From: Alphaproteobacteria bacterium
GTDB taxonomy: Bacteria > Pseudomonadota > Alphaproteobacteria > Reyranellales > Reyranellaceae
Direction of reading: 5' to 3'
Assembly (NCBI GenBank): GCA_017308235.1
Contig: JAFKFL010000031.1
Coordinates: 1-64,000, forward strand
Length of the DNA: 64,000 nt
Shown: one piece after another, positions 52,130 through 61,190 of the stretch
Layout of the letters: every line of letters starts with the position of its first letter
How positions within the stretch are numbered: position 1 is the stretch's first letter
Program-made: the position numbers and the translations under genes
The notes under the pieces: generated by a model
The model's database searches: none
The model's input: the letters and a program-made list of their open reading frames with translations, nothing else
Told to the model about the DNA's origin: nothing

Positions 52130-53087
52130 ACGTGGCCACTGCCCTGTCGCTCCAGGGCGGATCGCCGCCAAGGCCATGAAAGCCGACATGACCACCGCGG
52201 CGGGTCAGGAGCGGTCGCAGCGCCGGATTGCCCGCCCAGTCGTAGCCACTGTAGAGCGCGCCGGGAATCCACGGATCATCCAGCGACGCAAGCACGAGCG
52301 TCGGCACGCGGATGCCGGGCATGAATTGCACCGGTCTGCAGCGCGCATAGTAGTCCTCCGCACCGGCAAAGCCGTGGCGTGGCGCGATAAATGCATCGTC
52401 GTAGTGCCAGATCGTCTCGGCCTGCAGGATGCTCGAGCGCTCCGCTGCCGAGAGTGCCGCCCCCTCGCCCGTTGCCTCGTGCTTCATCTCGCCCAGGATA
52501 TATCGGTGATAGAGCCAGTTGCGCGGACGCATCATGTTCCGACACGTGGCCGAGAGATCGATGGGTGCGGAAACGCTAGCCGCAGCAACGAGCGGTGCCG
52601 CAGCGCCTTCCTCGCCGAGATACTTCAGCAGCATCGCGCCGCCTAAGGAGTAACCGACCGCCACCACGCCATCCTGTGTGAGAGCCGCCGGCAGCAGCGA
52701 CATCAGTTCGCGGAAATCCTGGCTGCGGCCGGCATAATATTGGCCGCGGCAGACGGCACGCGATGGGCCCGCCCCTCGCAAATTGAGCCGCAGCACGCGA
52801 TGGCCGCGGCCCAGTAGCAATCGCGCCTGGCTTGCGATGTAGAGGCTCTCGGCCGAACCGGTCAGTCCATGGATCAGGAGAACAAGGGGTCGCCGCCCGG
52901 GTTGCACTAGCGCGGGATGATCGAGCTCGGCCAGCAGGGTGTCGCCATCTTGCAGGCGAAAGGAAAGCCGTTCGCTGCAGGCGGAAGTCGCTGCAGTTGG
53001 AGCGGGCCGCAGCCGGCTTGCCAACGTCTGAAGGTCCGCCCCCCACCAGGGGAAGCGCGGTCGGAAAGGCGGCAAATCGAGACTCAC
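52071..53087 (-). CDS. YheT-family alpha/beta hydrolase (copy 1)
   Basis: 338 residues with the YheT start LPPFRPRFPWWGADLQTLASR, oxyanion HGLTGSAESLYI, nucleophile elbow GYSLGGAML (Ser) and a His in GGHVGFHG. Esterase-like activity is expected, as in the ABHD1/2/3 group. It shares its whole layout with the next gene upstream, from which it starts with a GTGA overlap. A longer C-terminal tail distinguishes it. Its 3' end overlaps the lysR gene. Confidence 0.92.
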   Translation of the reverse strand: MSLDLPPFRPRFPWWGADLQTLASRLRPAPTAATSACSERLSFRLQDGDTLLAELDHPALVQPGRRPLVLLIHGLTGSAESLYIASQARLLLGRGHRVLRLNLRGAGPSRAVCRGQYYAGRSQDFRELMSLLPAALTQDGVVAVGYSLGGAMLLKYLGEEGAAAPLVAAASVSAPIDLSATCRNMMRPRNWLYHRYILGEMKHEATGEGAALSAAERSSILQAETIWHYDDAFIAPRHGFAGAEDYYARCRPVQFMPGIRVPTLVLASLDDPWIPGALYSGYDWAGNPALRPLLTRRGGHVGFHGLGGDPPWSDRAVATFIGSATGVATMTATARPQG

Positions 53088-54091
53088 GCCGCCATGCTAT
53101 CAACCTGTTCGAGGAATTTCTCCAGCGCCAGATCGCACCAAGGACGGTTGCCTGAATCGCCATGGAAGCCGACGTGACCACCGGTCGGCGTGAACACAGG
53201 CAGAAGCCAGGGATTGTCGTCCCACGTGAACCCTTTGTAGTGGTCGATCGGGATCCAGGGATCGTCGCACGCCGCCAGCACCATGGTCGGCACGCGGATC
53301 TCAGGCATGTAGCGGAGGGGAGTACAAAGGTCGTAGTAGTCCTCGCCGCTTCGGTATCCGTAGCGCGGCGCGATGAACCGGTCGTCGTACTCCTGGACCG
53401 TGCGCGCTTTGCGGACGACCTCGCATTCTTCAGGTGAGAGCCGTGCCCCCTCGCCCAGGGTCTCGGCCTTCACGCCATTCAGAATGTAGGCGTGATAGAA
53501 CCGATTGCGCGGCCGCATCATTTGCACCGCTGTGCCGATCAGGTCGATGGGCGCGCAGATACTCACGGCCGCACGCAACGGTGAGAAAGCGCCCTCCTCG
53601 CCCAGGTATTTGAGCAGCATGGCGCCGCCCAACGAATAGCCGATGGCAACGATCCCGTTCTTCGTGAGCTCTTGCGGGATCTGCCATAGCACGCGCCGAA
53701 AATCGGCGGTGCGGCCAGCATGGTAGATCTCGCTGCAATAGGGACGCGAGGGACCCGCGCCGCGCACATTGAGGCGCAGCACCGGGTAGCCGCAGTCGAG
53801 CAGATGGCGTGCGGTGCTCAACATGTAGACGCTGGTCTCGCAGCCGGTCATGCCGTGAATCAGAAGGACCAGCGGGCGCCCGTCGACGGGCTCCACAGGT
53901 TGGTCAAGCATGCCGAGAAGAATGTCCCCGGTGCGGTCTGCCATCGGAAAGCAGACTCGCTCGCTTGTATGCGGTGACAAATCTGACAGCGGCGCGCGAA
54001 AGAGCACTGACAACGTCTGCAGATCGGCACCCCACCACGGAAACCGCGGCCGGAACGGCGGCAACTCCAGGGTTTCGATAGACGGGGGCAC
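53084..54091 (-). CDS. YheT-family alpha/beta hydrolase (copy 2)
   Basis: 335 residues, GTG start. The same PPFRPRFPWWGADLQTL opening, HGMTGCETSVYM oxyanion region, Ser elbow GYSLGGAML and GGHVGFHGDSG His segment as copy 1. The near-identical start block and adjacent coupling show a tandem duplication. The copies differ enough elsewhere (e.g. VCFPMADRTGDILLG against LSFRLQDGDTLLA) to suggest different substrates. It is divergent from the EamA gene. Confidence 0.92.
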   Translation of the reverse strand: MPPSIETLELPPFRPRFPWWGADLQTLSVLFRAPLSDLSPHTSERVCFPMADRTGDILLGMLDQPVEPVDGRPLVLLIHGMTGCETSVYMLSTARHLLDCGYPVLRLNVRGAGPSRPYCSEIYHAGRTADFRRVLWQIPQELTKNGIVAIGYSLGGAMLLKYLGEEGAFSPLRAAVSICAPIDLIGTAVQMMRPRNRFYHAYILNGVKAETLGEGARLSPEECEVVRKARTVQEYDDRFIAPRYGYRSGEDYYDLCTPLRYMPEIRVPTMVLAACDDPWIPIDHYKGFTWDDNPWLLPVFTPTGGHVGFHGDSGNRPWCDLALEKFLEQVDSMAA

Positions 54092-54112
54092 GGTAGGTTC
54101 GTATTCAGTTTT

Positions 54113-54994
54113 GTGAGTATGAAAACGCCCGGCTCCTCACAGAGTTCCGCGGCGCTGGGCGTGATCTGCGCCATCGGCGCCGCCGTTGTCTTCAGCACCG
54201 CCGGAACCATCGTACGGCGCATCGAGCTGCCTCCTTGGGATGTGTCGTTCTGGCGATCGATCCTGCTGTTTGCCACGATCTTGCCCCTGATCTTGCTGCA
54301 ATGGCGCCGCGTTGTGATCGATGTCCGCAGCGCCGGCCTCGCCTTGGTGCTGAGCGCGCTCGTACTCGCGGGGAGCTTCATCGCCTTCATTCTCGCCCTG
54401 GGGCTCGCGCCCGTCGCCAATGTCCTGATCGTGTTCGGCGCGACTCCCTTCGTCACCGCCCTGCTAGCGCGGCTGTTCCTCGGCGAGCCCATTCACCACC
54501 ACACGCTTGCAGCGATGACCGTCGCGATCGTTGGACTTGTGCTGAGCGTCGCCGGCTCGCTGAAGGCGGATGCCCTGCTCGGCATGATGGTAAGCTCTCT
54601 CGTCGTCCTCTGCATGAGCGCGAACTACGTGATCGTGCGGCATCGCCGCGATATTGGCATGGCGCCCGCCCTGGCGCTGGCCGGCGTCATTTCGGCCGTG
54701 GTCGCCGTACCATTTGCCCATCCTGCCGCGGTCACCGGCAAAGACTTCGTCTGGCTGCTGGCCCTCGGCCCGGGACAACTCGCGGGGGGCCTGCTGCTTT
54801 ACCTCGCGAGCCTCAAGCGCATTCCGGCGGGACGGGCGGCTCTGCTTGGCTTGCTGGAGCTCGTGCTCGGGCCAATCTGGGTGTGGATGGTCGACGGCGA
54901 ACGGCCGGCCGACCTCACTTTGCTTGGCGGCGCCATCGTAATCAGTGCTGCCGCGATAAATGTCTGGCTGGATTCGCGGCGGTCCACTGGCTAA
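54113..54994 (+). CDS. EamA/DMT-family transporter
   Basis: 293 residues with ten hydrophobic segments in two EamA repeats: ICAIGAAVVFSTAGTIVRR at the start and LPFLVLGEPIHHH-like LARLFLGEPIHHH ending repeat one. The second repeat ends LLELVLGPIWVWMVDGERP. It exports or imports a small metabolite. Start is GTG 54113 or ATG 54119. It lies 10 bp before the CaiB gene, so it may be co-expressed. Confidence 0.88.
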   Translation: MSMKTPGSSQSSAALGVICAIGAAVVFSTAGTIVRRIELPPWDVSFWRSILLFATILPLILLQWRRVVIDVRSAGLALVLSALVLAGSFIAFILALGLAPVANVLIVFGATPFVTALLARLFLGEPIHHHTLAAMTVAIVGLVLSVAGSLKADALLGMMVSSLVVLCMSANYVIVRHRRDIGMAPALALAGVISAVVAVPFAHPAAVTGKDFVWLLALGPGQLAGGLLLYLASLKRIPAGRAALLGLLELVLGPIWVWMVDGERPADLTLLGGAIVISAAAINVWLDSRRSTG

Positions 54995-55004
54995 GAACGC
55001 CGCC

Positions 55005-56162
55005 ATGACCCAGAAGACCAAAGGCCCCCTTTCGGGCGTTACCGTCGTCGATCTCTCGCGCATTCTCGCCGGTCCCTATTGCACCCTGCTGATGGCCGAA
55101 ATGGGCGCGCGGGTGATCAAGGTCGAAGCCCCCAAGGGCGGCGACGATGCTCGCGCCTACGGCCCGTTCGTGAAGGGCAAGTCGACCTATTTCGCGTCGG
55201 TCAATCGCGGCAAGGAAAGCATCGCCCTTGACCTCAAGAGCGAGGCCGACCGCGCGATCTTCGAGAAGCTTCTCGCCAAGGCCGACGTCGTGGTCGAGAA
55301 CTTCCGCCCCGGCACGATGGAGAAGCTGGGCTATGGCTGGGAGGCGCTGCACGCCAAGTATCCGCAGCTGATCTATGCATCGGCCTCGGGCTTCGGCCAC
55401 ACCGGCCCCAACTCCCGCGATCCCGCCTACGATATGGTCGTCCAGGGCATGGGTGGTGTCATGAGCATCACCGGCTCCGAAGGCGGCGAGCCGGTGCGGG
55501 TGGGCATGTCGATCGGCGATATTGGCGCCGGCCTCTATACGGCGGTTGCCGTGAATGCAGCGCTGGTTCATCGCCTCAAGACCGGCGAAGCGACGAAGGT
55601 CGATATCGGCATGTTCGACTGCCAGATCGCCCTCCTCGAGAATGCGGTCATGCGCTACACGGTCGAGGGCGAAGTACCGGGCCCGCTCGGTGCACGTCAC
55701 CCCACGATCGTACCGTTCCAGGCCTTCAAGACAGCCGACGGTGCCATCATCATCTCGGCCGGCAACGACGGATTGTTCGTGAAGATGTGCAATGCGCTTG
55801 GCCTCGCCGCGATGGCGGCCGATCCTGAGTACAAAACCAATGCGCTGCGCCAAAAGAACCACGGCCGGCTGCAAGGCGAGATCGAGGGCCTGCTCAAGAC
55901 GAAGCCGACGGCACACTGGCTTTCGCTGCTGTCCAAGGCCGATATCCCCTGCGGGCCGATCAACAACGTCAAGGAGGCGCTGGCCCATCCGCAGGTGGCG
56001 GCGCGCAACATGTTGGTCGAGGTGCCCGACGGCAGCGGCGGCACGCTGAAGCTCGCGGGCAATCCGCTCAAGATGTCGGCTTTCGAGGATCCAACGACGC
56101 GCCCGGCCGCGCCGGATCTCGACGCTGACCGCAAGGCGATCCTCTCCTTCATCGGCAGCTAG
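55005..56162 (+). CDS. CaiB/BaiF (class III) CoA-transferase
   Basis: 385 residues: LSGVTVVDLSRILAGPYCTLLM, NRGKESIALDLKS, SASGFGHTGPNSRDPAYDMVVQ (catalytic Asp in PAYDM) and GEATKVDIGMFDCQIALLENA. It moves CoA between carboxylic acids. Its partner acids are unknown; glutarate or succinate use is possible because gcdH lies 16 kb away, but this is speculation. It follows the EamA gene and precedes the acylase gene by 2 bp. Confidence 0.93.
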   Translation: MTQKTKGPLSGVTVVDLSRILAGPYCTLLMAEMGARVIKVEAPKGGDDARAYGPFVKGKSTYFASVNRGKESIALDLKSEADRAIFEKLLAKADVVVENFRPGTMEKLGYGWEALHAKYPQLIYASASGFGHTGPNSRDPAYDMVVQGMGGVMSITGSEGGEPVRVGMSIGDIGAGLYTAVAVNAALVHRLKTGEATKVDIGMFDCQIALLENAVMRYTVEGEVPGPLGARHPTIVPFQAFKTADGAIIISAGNDGLFVKMCNALGLAAMAADPEYKTNALRQKNHGRLQGEIEGLLKTKPTAHWLSLLSKADIPCGPINNVKEALAHPQVAARNMLVEVPDGSGGTLKLAGNPLKMSAFEDPTTRPAAPDLDADRKAILSFIGS

Positions 56163-56164
56163 AA

Positions 56165-58627
56165 ATGGGCACTCCTGCGGCCCGCAAGCCGGCGTCGCTC
56201 GCCGTGCGGTTCGGCCTTGGCTTCGCCAAGCTGCTGGCCGGGCTCGTGGTCGCGCTCGTTGTCTTTGCCGTCGGGACCTTCTTTCAGGTGCGCGGTGCAC
56301 TGCCGCCCTATAGCGGGCACGTCGAGGTCCAGGGACTGAAGGCCCCGGTCGAAATCCTGCGCGACAAGAATGCCGTGCCGCACATCATCGCCGGTTCGAT
56401 CGAGGATGCCGCCTTCGGGCTGGGCTTCGTGCACGCGCAGGACCGCTTCTGGCAAATGGAATTCCTGCGCCGCCTGGGCCAGGGCCGCCTGTCGGAGATC
56501 GTGCCGCCCGCGCTGGTCGGCCAGGGCCTTGTCGCGACCGATCGCACGATGCGCGGGCTCGGCCTCTACCGCGCCGCACAGTCGAGTGTCGCTGCACTGT
56601 CGCCGAGCACGCGTTCGATCCTTGATGCCTATTCCGCTGGCGTGAATGCCTGGCTGGCGGATGACGACCGGCAATACGGCCTCGAACTCACGCTGGTGCG
56701 CCTGCTGACGGGCGGCCGCTACCGGCCCGACAAATGGCAGCCAGCCGATTCTATCGTCTGGCAGAAGCTGATGGCGCTGACGCTCGACGGCAACTGGCGG
56801 GCCGAGCTGTTGCGGCTGTCAGAACTGCGCAAGATCGGCGAGGACGGTGTGAAGTTCCTGATGGGCCCGCCCGGCGACAGCCGCGATGCCACCCTCGCGC
56901 TGGTCAACGAGGCGCTGCAGGGCATCGACCTCGAGAAGCTCTATCGCGCCACCGACAATATCGCGACCCGCAAGCGCGAGGCCTCGAACGAATGGGTGCT
57001 ATCGGGCGCCCATACCGTGTCGGGCAAGCCATTGCTCGCCAACGATCCGCATCTCGGCTTCGGTTTTCCCGGTATCTGGTATCTCGCGCGTCTCGTCGGG
57101 CCGGGCTTCGATATTCGCGGCGCCTCGGCGCCGGGCGGCCCCGGCGTCGTGCTGGGCCACAACGCCAGCATCGGCTGGGGCTTCACCACGACCAACCTCG
57201 ACAGCCAGGACCTGTTCATCGAGCGCATCGACCCAACCGATCCCAATCGCTACCTGACGCCCGACGGCGCGCGTCCCTTCGGCGGGCGCGACGAGACGAT
57301 CAACGTGCTCTGGGGGCGTCCGGTAAAGATGCATATCCGCAGCACGCGTCATGGCGTGGTGATCAACGATTTCATGCCCCGCACCGACGAGCTTGCGGGC
57401 CAAGGCCATGTGCTCGCCCTGCAAGCCACGGCACTGGATGGCGCCGATACCTCGATCGAGGGCTTCCTTCGCATCGGCCTTGCCCAGAACTGGGACGACT
57501 TCCTGGACGCCACGCGCAAGATCGTCACGCCGATGCAGAACATCGTCTATGCGGACACGTCGGGGAACATCGGCCTGGTGGCGCCCGGCCGTGTGCCAAT
57601 CCGCCGCCAGGGCGACGGCTCGATGCCCTCGCCCGGCTGGACCGGCGATCACGACTGGGCAAGCTTCGTCCCGTTCGACGAATTGCCACGCACCTTCAAT
57701 CCAGCGAGCGGCATTATCGTCAATGCCAACGCCCGCCTGGTGCCCGACGACTACCGGCATTTCATCAGTCGCGACTGGGCCGAACCCTACCGGCAGCGCC
57801 GCGCCAATCAGCTTCTGCGCGAGGTCGATCGCCACCCGGTCTACGGCATGATCGCCATCCAGGCCGACAACCTGTCGCCTGACGCCGCCGAGATCCTTCC
57901 CGTGCTACTCAAGGCACCGCCGCGGGATGCTCGTGCTGCGAAAGTGCAAGACATGATGGGCCGCTGGAACCGCTTCATGCTGGCCGATCGACCCGAGCCC
58001 CTGATTTACACTGCTTGGCTGTTCGAGCTGCAACGCGAGCTTCTGGCCGACGAAGTAGGGAAGGATATCTACGCCGACCTTGCCGCTCCCAATGTGCCGC
58101 TGTTGCTGCGGATCCTGCGCGACCGGCCGCAATGGTGCGACGACCGCACGACCGCCCAGGTCGAAAGCTGCGACGACATCATCGCGCGATCGCTCGATGC
58201 GGCGCTGGACGACATTGCCCGCGAACAAGGCACCGACATTGAGAGCTGGCAATGGGGCCGCGCGCACGATGCCGCCCACAAGCATCCCCTGTTCGACGGC
58301 ATCCCGCTCCTGCGCGACATCGCCTCGGTGCGCTATCCGGCCGATGGCGGCGCACAGACCTTGAACCGCGCCACACCGGCCTTTCGCGGTGCACGGCCGT
58401 TCGAAGCCGTGCATGGCGCGACTTATCGCGCGATCTACGATTTCAGTGACCTCGACAACAGCCGCTTCGCCATCCCGCTTGGCGAGTCGGGCAACCTCTT
58501 CTCCCGCTGGTCACACAACTTCGTGACCGGCTGGCGCAACTTCAGCTACATCTTTATCGCCGGTACGACCGCCGAGCTCCAGCGTGGCGCCGTCGGCACC
58601 ATCCGCCTCAGCCCGCCCAATCGTTGA
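56165..58627 (+). CDS. Penicillin acylase family (Ntn-hydrolase) protein
   Basis: 820 residues. A membrane helix (about 18-42) anchors or exports it. It is a precursor that self-cleaves before Ser274 (REASNEWVLSG), giving alpha and beta chains; the catalytic Ser then becomes the N-terminus. Beta-chain marks are GKPLLANDPHLGF and GFTTTNLDSQDLFIE. Members hydrolyse penicillins, acyl-homoserine lactones or other amides. Quorum-quenching is possible but not shown. It is adjacent to the CaiB gene. Confidence 0.94.
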   Translation: MGTPAARKPASLAVRFGLGFAKLLAGLVVALVVFAVGTFFQVRGALPPYSGHVEVQGLKAPVEILRDKNAVPHIIAGSIEDAAFGLGFVHAQDRFWQMEFLRRLGQGRLSEIVPPALVGQGLVATDRTMRGLGLYRAAQSSVAALSPSTRSILDAYSAGVNAWLADDDRQYGLELTLVRLLTGGRYRPDKWQPADSIVWQKLMALTLDGNWRAELLRLSELRKIGEDGVKFLMGPPGDSRDATLALVNEALQGIDLEKLYRATDNIATRKREASNEWVLSGAHTVSGKPLLANDPHLGFGFPGIWYLARLVGPGFDIRGASAPGGPGVVLGHNASIGWGFTTTNLDSQDLFIERIDPTDPNRYLTPDGARPFGGRDETINVLWGRPVKMHIRSTRHGVVINDFMPRTDELAGQGHVLALQATALDGADTSIEGFLRIGLAQNWDDFLDATRKIVTPMQNIVYADTSGNIGLVAPGRVPIRRQGDGSMPSPGWTGDHDWASFVPFDELPRTFNPASGIIVNANARLVPDDYRHFISRDWAEPYRQRRANQLLREVDRHPVYGMIAIQADNLSPDAAEILPVLLKAPPRDARAAKVQDMMGRWNRFMLADRPEPLIYTAWLFELQRELLADEVGKDIYADLAAPNVPLLLRILRDRPQWCDDRTTAQVESCDDIIARSLDAALDDIAREQGTDIESWQWGRAHDAAHKHPLFDGIPLLRDIASVRYPADGGAQTLNRATPAFRGARPFEAVHGATYRAIYDFSDLDNSRFAIPLGESGNLFSRWSHNFVTGWRNFSYIFIAGTTAELQRGAVGTIRLSPPNR

Positions 58628-58651
58628 TCCATCGGAGCGCGCTCCGCCGAC

Positions 58652-59494
58652 TTATCGAGGCCGATCGCCTGCCAGCGTGATGCGATGCATGACGCGGCGA
58701 AAGCCGTGATAGTCGTTGATCGGATTGTGCATCGCGCAGCGATTGTCCCAGAAAGCGAGCGAGCCCACCCCCCATCGGAAGCGGCAAGTGAATTCCGATT
58801 TGACCTGGTGTTGCCACAGGAACCGCAACAGCGCCAAGCTTTCCGCCTCGGTCCAGCCCTTGATGTAGGCCGTGTGGGCGTCGCTCGTATAGAGCGCCTT
58901 GCGTCCGGTCTCGGGATGGGTGCGCACAATTGGATGCTCAGCTTGCAGCATCTTGGGCGTCGCGCCCGCACCGGCTTGCTTCAGGGCATCCTCGCGTGTC
59001 CTGGAAACATCGGCCTTGGCCGACGAGCTGACGCCGATCAGCCCGTCGAGCACCTTCTTCAGGCCGTCCGACAGGGCCTCATAGGCGAGATACTGGTTCG
59101 CGAACATCGTGTCGCCGCCATAGGGCGGCACCTCGCGGGCGAGCAGCATGCTGCCCATCGGTGGTTCGGTTAAGTACGTCGTGTCGGAGTGCCAGATGCC
59201 ACCGAAGTTGTGGCGTTCGTGCTCGAGCTTTACCACAGGCGTGATCATGGGCGCTTCCGGCAGGCCCTTGAGCTGCGGGTATTCGATCGGCTGACCAAAG
59301 CGTTTGGCGAAAGCGACCTGCTGCTGCGGTGTCACCTTCTGGTCGCGCAGGAAGATCACGAGATGCTCGAGCAAGGCATGCCGCACCTCGGCCACGACCT
59401 CGTCGTCGAGATCGCGGGCCATATCGACCCCCGCGATCTCGGCGCCCAAAGCACCAGCAACCGGTTTCACCTCGATATGGCGGTAATTGCGCAT
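58652..59494 (-). CDS. TauD/TfdA-family Fe(II)/2-oxoglutarate-dependent dioxygenase
   Basis: 280 residues, from ATG 59494 (GTG 59497 is immediately upstream). The Fe ligands are His/Asp in GGIWHSDTTYL and a His in CAMHNPINDYHGFRR, with the 2OG-binding Arg after it. It oxidises a substrate such as taurine, 2,4-D or another sulfonate or ether with 2OG and O2. It begins 4 nt after the enoyl-CoA hydratase stop. Confidence 0.93.
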   Translation of the reverse strand: MRNYRHIEVKPVAGALGAEIAGVDMARDLDDEVVAEVRHALLEHLVIFLRDQKVTPQQQVAFAKRFGQPIEYPQLKGLPEAPMITPVVKLEHERHNFGGIWHSDTTYLTEPPMGSMLLAREVPPYGGDTMFANQYLAYEALSDGLKKVLDGLIGVSSSAKADVSRTREDALKQAGAGATPKMLQAEHPIVRTHPETGRKALYTSDAHTAYIKGWTEAESLALLRFLWQHQVKSEFTCRFRWGVGSLAFWDNRCAMHNPINDYHGFRRVMHRITLAGDRPR

Positions 59495-59498
59495 CACC

Positions 59499-60314
59499 TC
59501 ATCCTTTCGTCCAGGACGGAGCCGTCTTCTTCATGAAAGCCTCGATACCCTCGCTCGCCTCCGGCCGGCGCAGCAGCCCCACCAAACTGCGAGCAGCGTC
59601 GTCCAGGACCGAGCGATCATCGGAAGTGGCCGTCGAGAGCACCAGGCGCTTCACAGCAGCCAGCGCCTGCGGTTCGAGCTTGAGGATATCATCGACCACC
59701 GCCTTGAGGGTCCGGTTGAGATCGGCGGTAGTGGCGCAGATATGGCGCCCCACACCCAGGCGATACGCTTCGGCGGCATCGATCACGCGTGCCGTAACGG
59801 CGAGATCACGGGTCGCCCCCTCGCCGATACGCCGCACGATGAAGGGCAGGATCTGCGAGGGAATGAAGCCCGCCTTGGGCTCGGGCAGGCCGAACCGGGC
59901 GCTCTCATGCAGGATCACCACGTCGGAGCAGCAGGCCATGCCGAAACCGCCGCCGACGGCCGAACCCTCGACCACGGCGACGGTCGGCTGCGGCACGTTG
60001 TTCAGCGCCATCAGGGCATCGCCGAACTGGCGATAGCTCGCGATCATCGGATCGACAGCGCCGTTGGCGGGCGGAGGCGGCATCTCGGCCATGACGGCAA
60101 GATCGCCGCCTGCTGAAAAGTGGCCACCAGCGCCGCGCAATACCAGCACCCGGCAATCGCCGTCACCTGCCACGCGTTTGAAGGCGTCTTCGAGCTCCAG
60201 CATCATCGCCTGCGTCAGCGCATTGCGCCGTTCCGGCCGATTCAGGACCAGTCGGGCCACGGCGCCATCGCGGGTCAGGGTGATGTTGGTGTAGCCGGCC
60301 ATGGGCAAAGTCAT
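59499..60314 (-). CDS. Enoyl-CoA hydratase/isomerase family protein
   Basis: 271 residues, crotonase fold: LNRPERRNALTQAMMLELEDAF, VLRGAGGHFSAGGDLAVMAEM (oxyanion loop) and VAVVEGSAVGGGFGMACCSDV. The hydratase Glu position reads FGLPEPKAGFIPSQI with one Glu. It may hydrate or isomerise an enoyl-CoA; substrate unknown. It precedes the TauD gene, forming a two-gene unit. Confidence 0.92.
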   Translation of the reverse strand: MTLPMAGYTNITLTRDGAVARLVLNRPERRNALTQAMMLELEDAFKRVAGDGDCRVLVLRGAGGHFSAGGDLAVMAEMPPPPANGAVDPMIASYRQFGDALMALNNVPQPTVAVVEGSAVGGGFGMACCSDVVILHESARFGLPEPKAGFIPSQILPFIVRRIGEGATRDLAVTARVIDAAEAYRLGVGRHICATTADLNRTLKAVVDDILKLEPQALAAVKRLVLSTATSDDRSVLDDAARSLVGLLRRPEASEGIEAFMKKTAPSWTKG

Positions 60315-60338
60315 AGCAAGCGACTATCCTTGCGCAAG

Positions 60339-61190
60339 ATGAAGCGTCTCGTCATTTCGCTGATCGTGCTTTTGAGTTGCGGCGCCTTCGACTGGTCCGA
60401 CGTCAAAACGCCTGCGCCAGGGCCAACGCAGTCGATCGGCTTCTATTCGGCCGGCTGCATCCAGGGCGCCAAGCCCCTTCCCTTTGACGGCATGGGGTAC
60501 CAGGCGATCCGTATCAGCCGCAACCGCTACTGGGGCCAACCGGTCACCTTGCAGTTCATCGAGACCTTGGGCGCCAAGATGCATGCCGCTGGGCAGGCAC
60601 CGCTTTTGATCGGCGACATCGGCCAGCCGCGCGGCGGCCCGGCACCGACCGGCCATGCCAGCCATCAGAATGGCCTCGACGCCGACATCTGGTTCGAGCG
60701 CCAGCCCGGCCCGCGCCTGGTGCCAGCCGAGCGAGAGCATCCACGCCTGCGCTCACTTGTGCCGGGCGACACGAGCATCGACGACACGGTATTCAGCCCG
60801 CAGCATGTACAGCTTCTGAAGGCTGCCGCGGAGATGCCCCAGCTCGACCGCCTGTTCGTAAATCGCTGGATCAAGGCCAGGCTCTGCCACACCGTCACCG
60901 GAGACCGGCGGTGGCTCCGAAAGATCGTGCCCTGGTATGGGCACGACGACCACTTCCATGTGAGGCTCTATTGTCCGCCCGGCAATCCACAATGCCAACC
61001 GCAGGCGGATTATGCGCATGACGACGGCTGCGGTGAGGCGCTCGATTGGTGGTTGAAGCAGCAACCGGTCGTTTTTCCGCCCGACGATATTCCGCCGAAG
61101 AAGCCTTACCGTCCCAAGCTGCCGGCTGCATGCGCCGCTGTTCTCAGTGCGCCGTCGGAAGGCACCCCCGTCAGGACGACAGGGAATTGA
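60339..61190 (+). CDS. mepA: Penicillin-insensitive murein endopeptidase
   Basis: 283 residues with an N-terminal signal peptide (MKRLVISLIVLLSCGAFDWS). It cleaves D-Ala-meso-DAP cross-links in peptidoglycan. The zinc ligands follow the E. coli MepA pattern exactly: His109 and Asp116 (HASHQNGLDADIW), and His202, His205, His207 in YGHDDHFHVRLY. Its Cys residues probably form disulfides. The frame upstream to 60120 overlaps the hydratase gene and is not used. Its 3' end overlaps the convergent AdaA-like gene by 20 bp. Confidence 0.93.
   Translation: MKRLVISLIVLLSCGAFDWSDVKTPAPGPTQSIGFYSAGCIQGAKPLPFDGMGYQAIRISRNRYWGQPVTLQFIETLGAKMHAAGQAPLLIGDIGQPRGGPAPTGHASHQNGLDADIWFERQPGPRLVPAEREHPRLRSLVPGDTSIDDTVFSPQHVQLLKAAAEMPQLDRLFVNRWIKARLCHTVTGDRRWLRKIVPWYGHDDHFHVRLYCPPGNPQCQPQADYAHDDGCGEALDWWLKQQPVVFPPDDIPPKKPYRPKLPAACAAVLSAPSEGTPVRTTGN

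Noticed and set aside
58633..58646. CGGAGCGCGCTCCG palindrome between the acylase and tauD-type genes as a terminator
   Set aside because: Only 5 bp can pair around a loop and no T tract follows.
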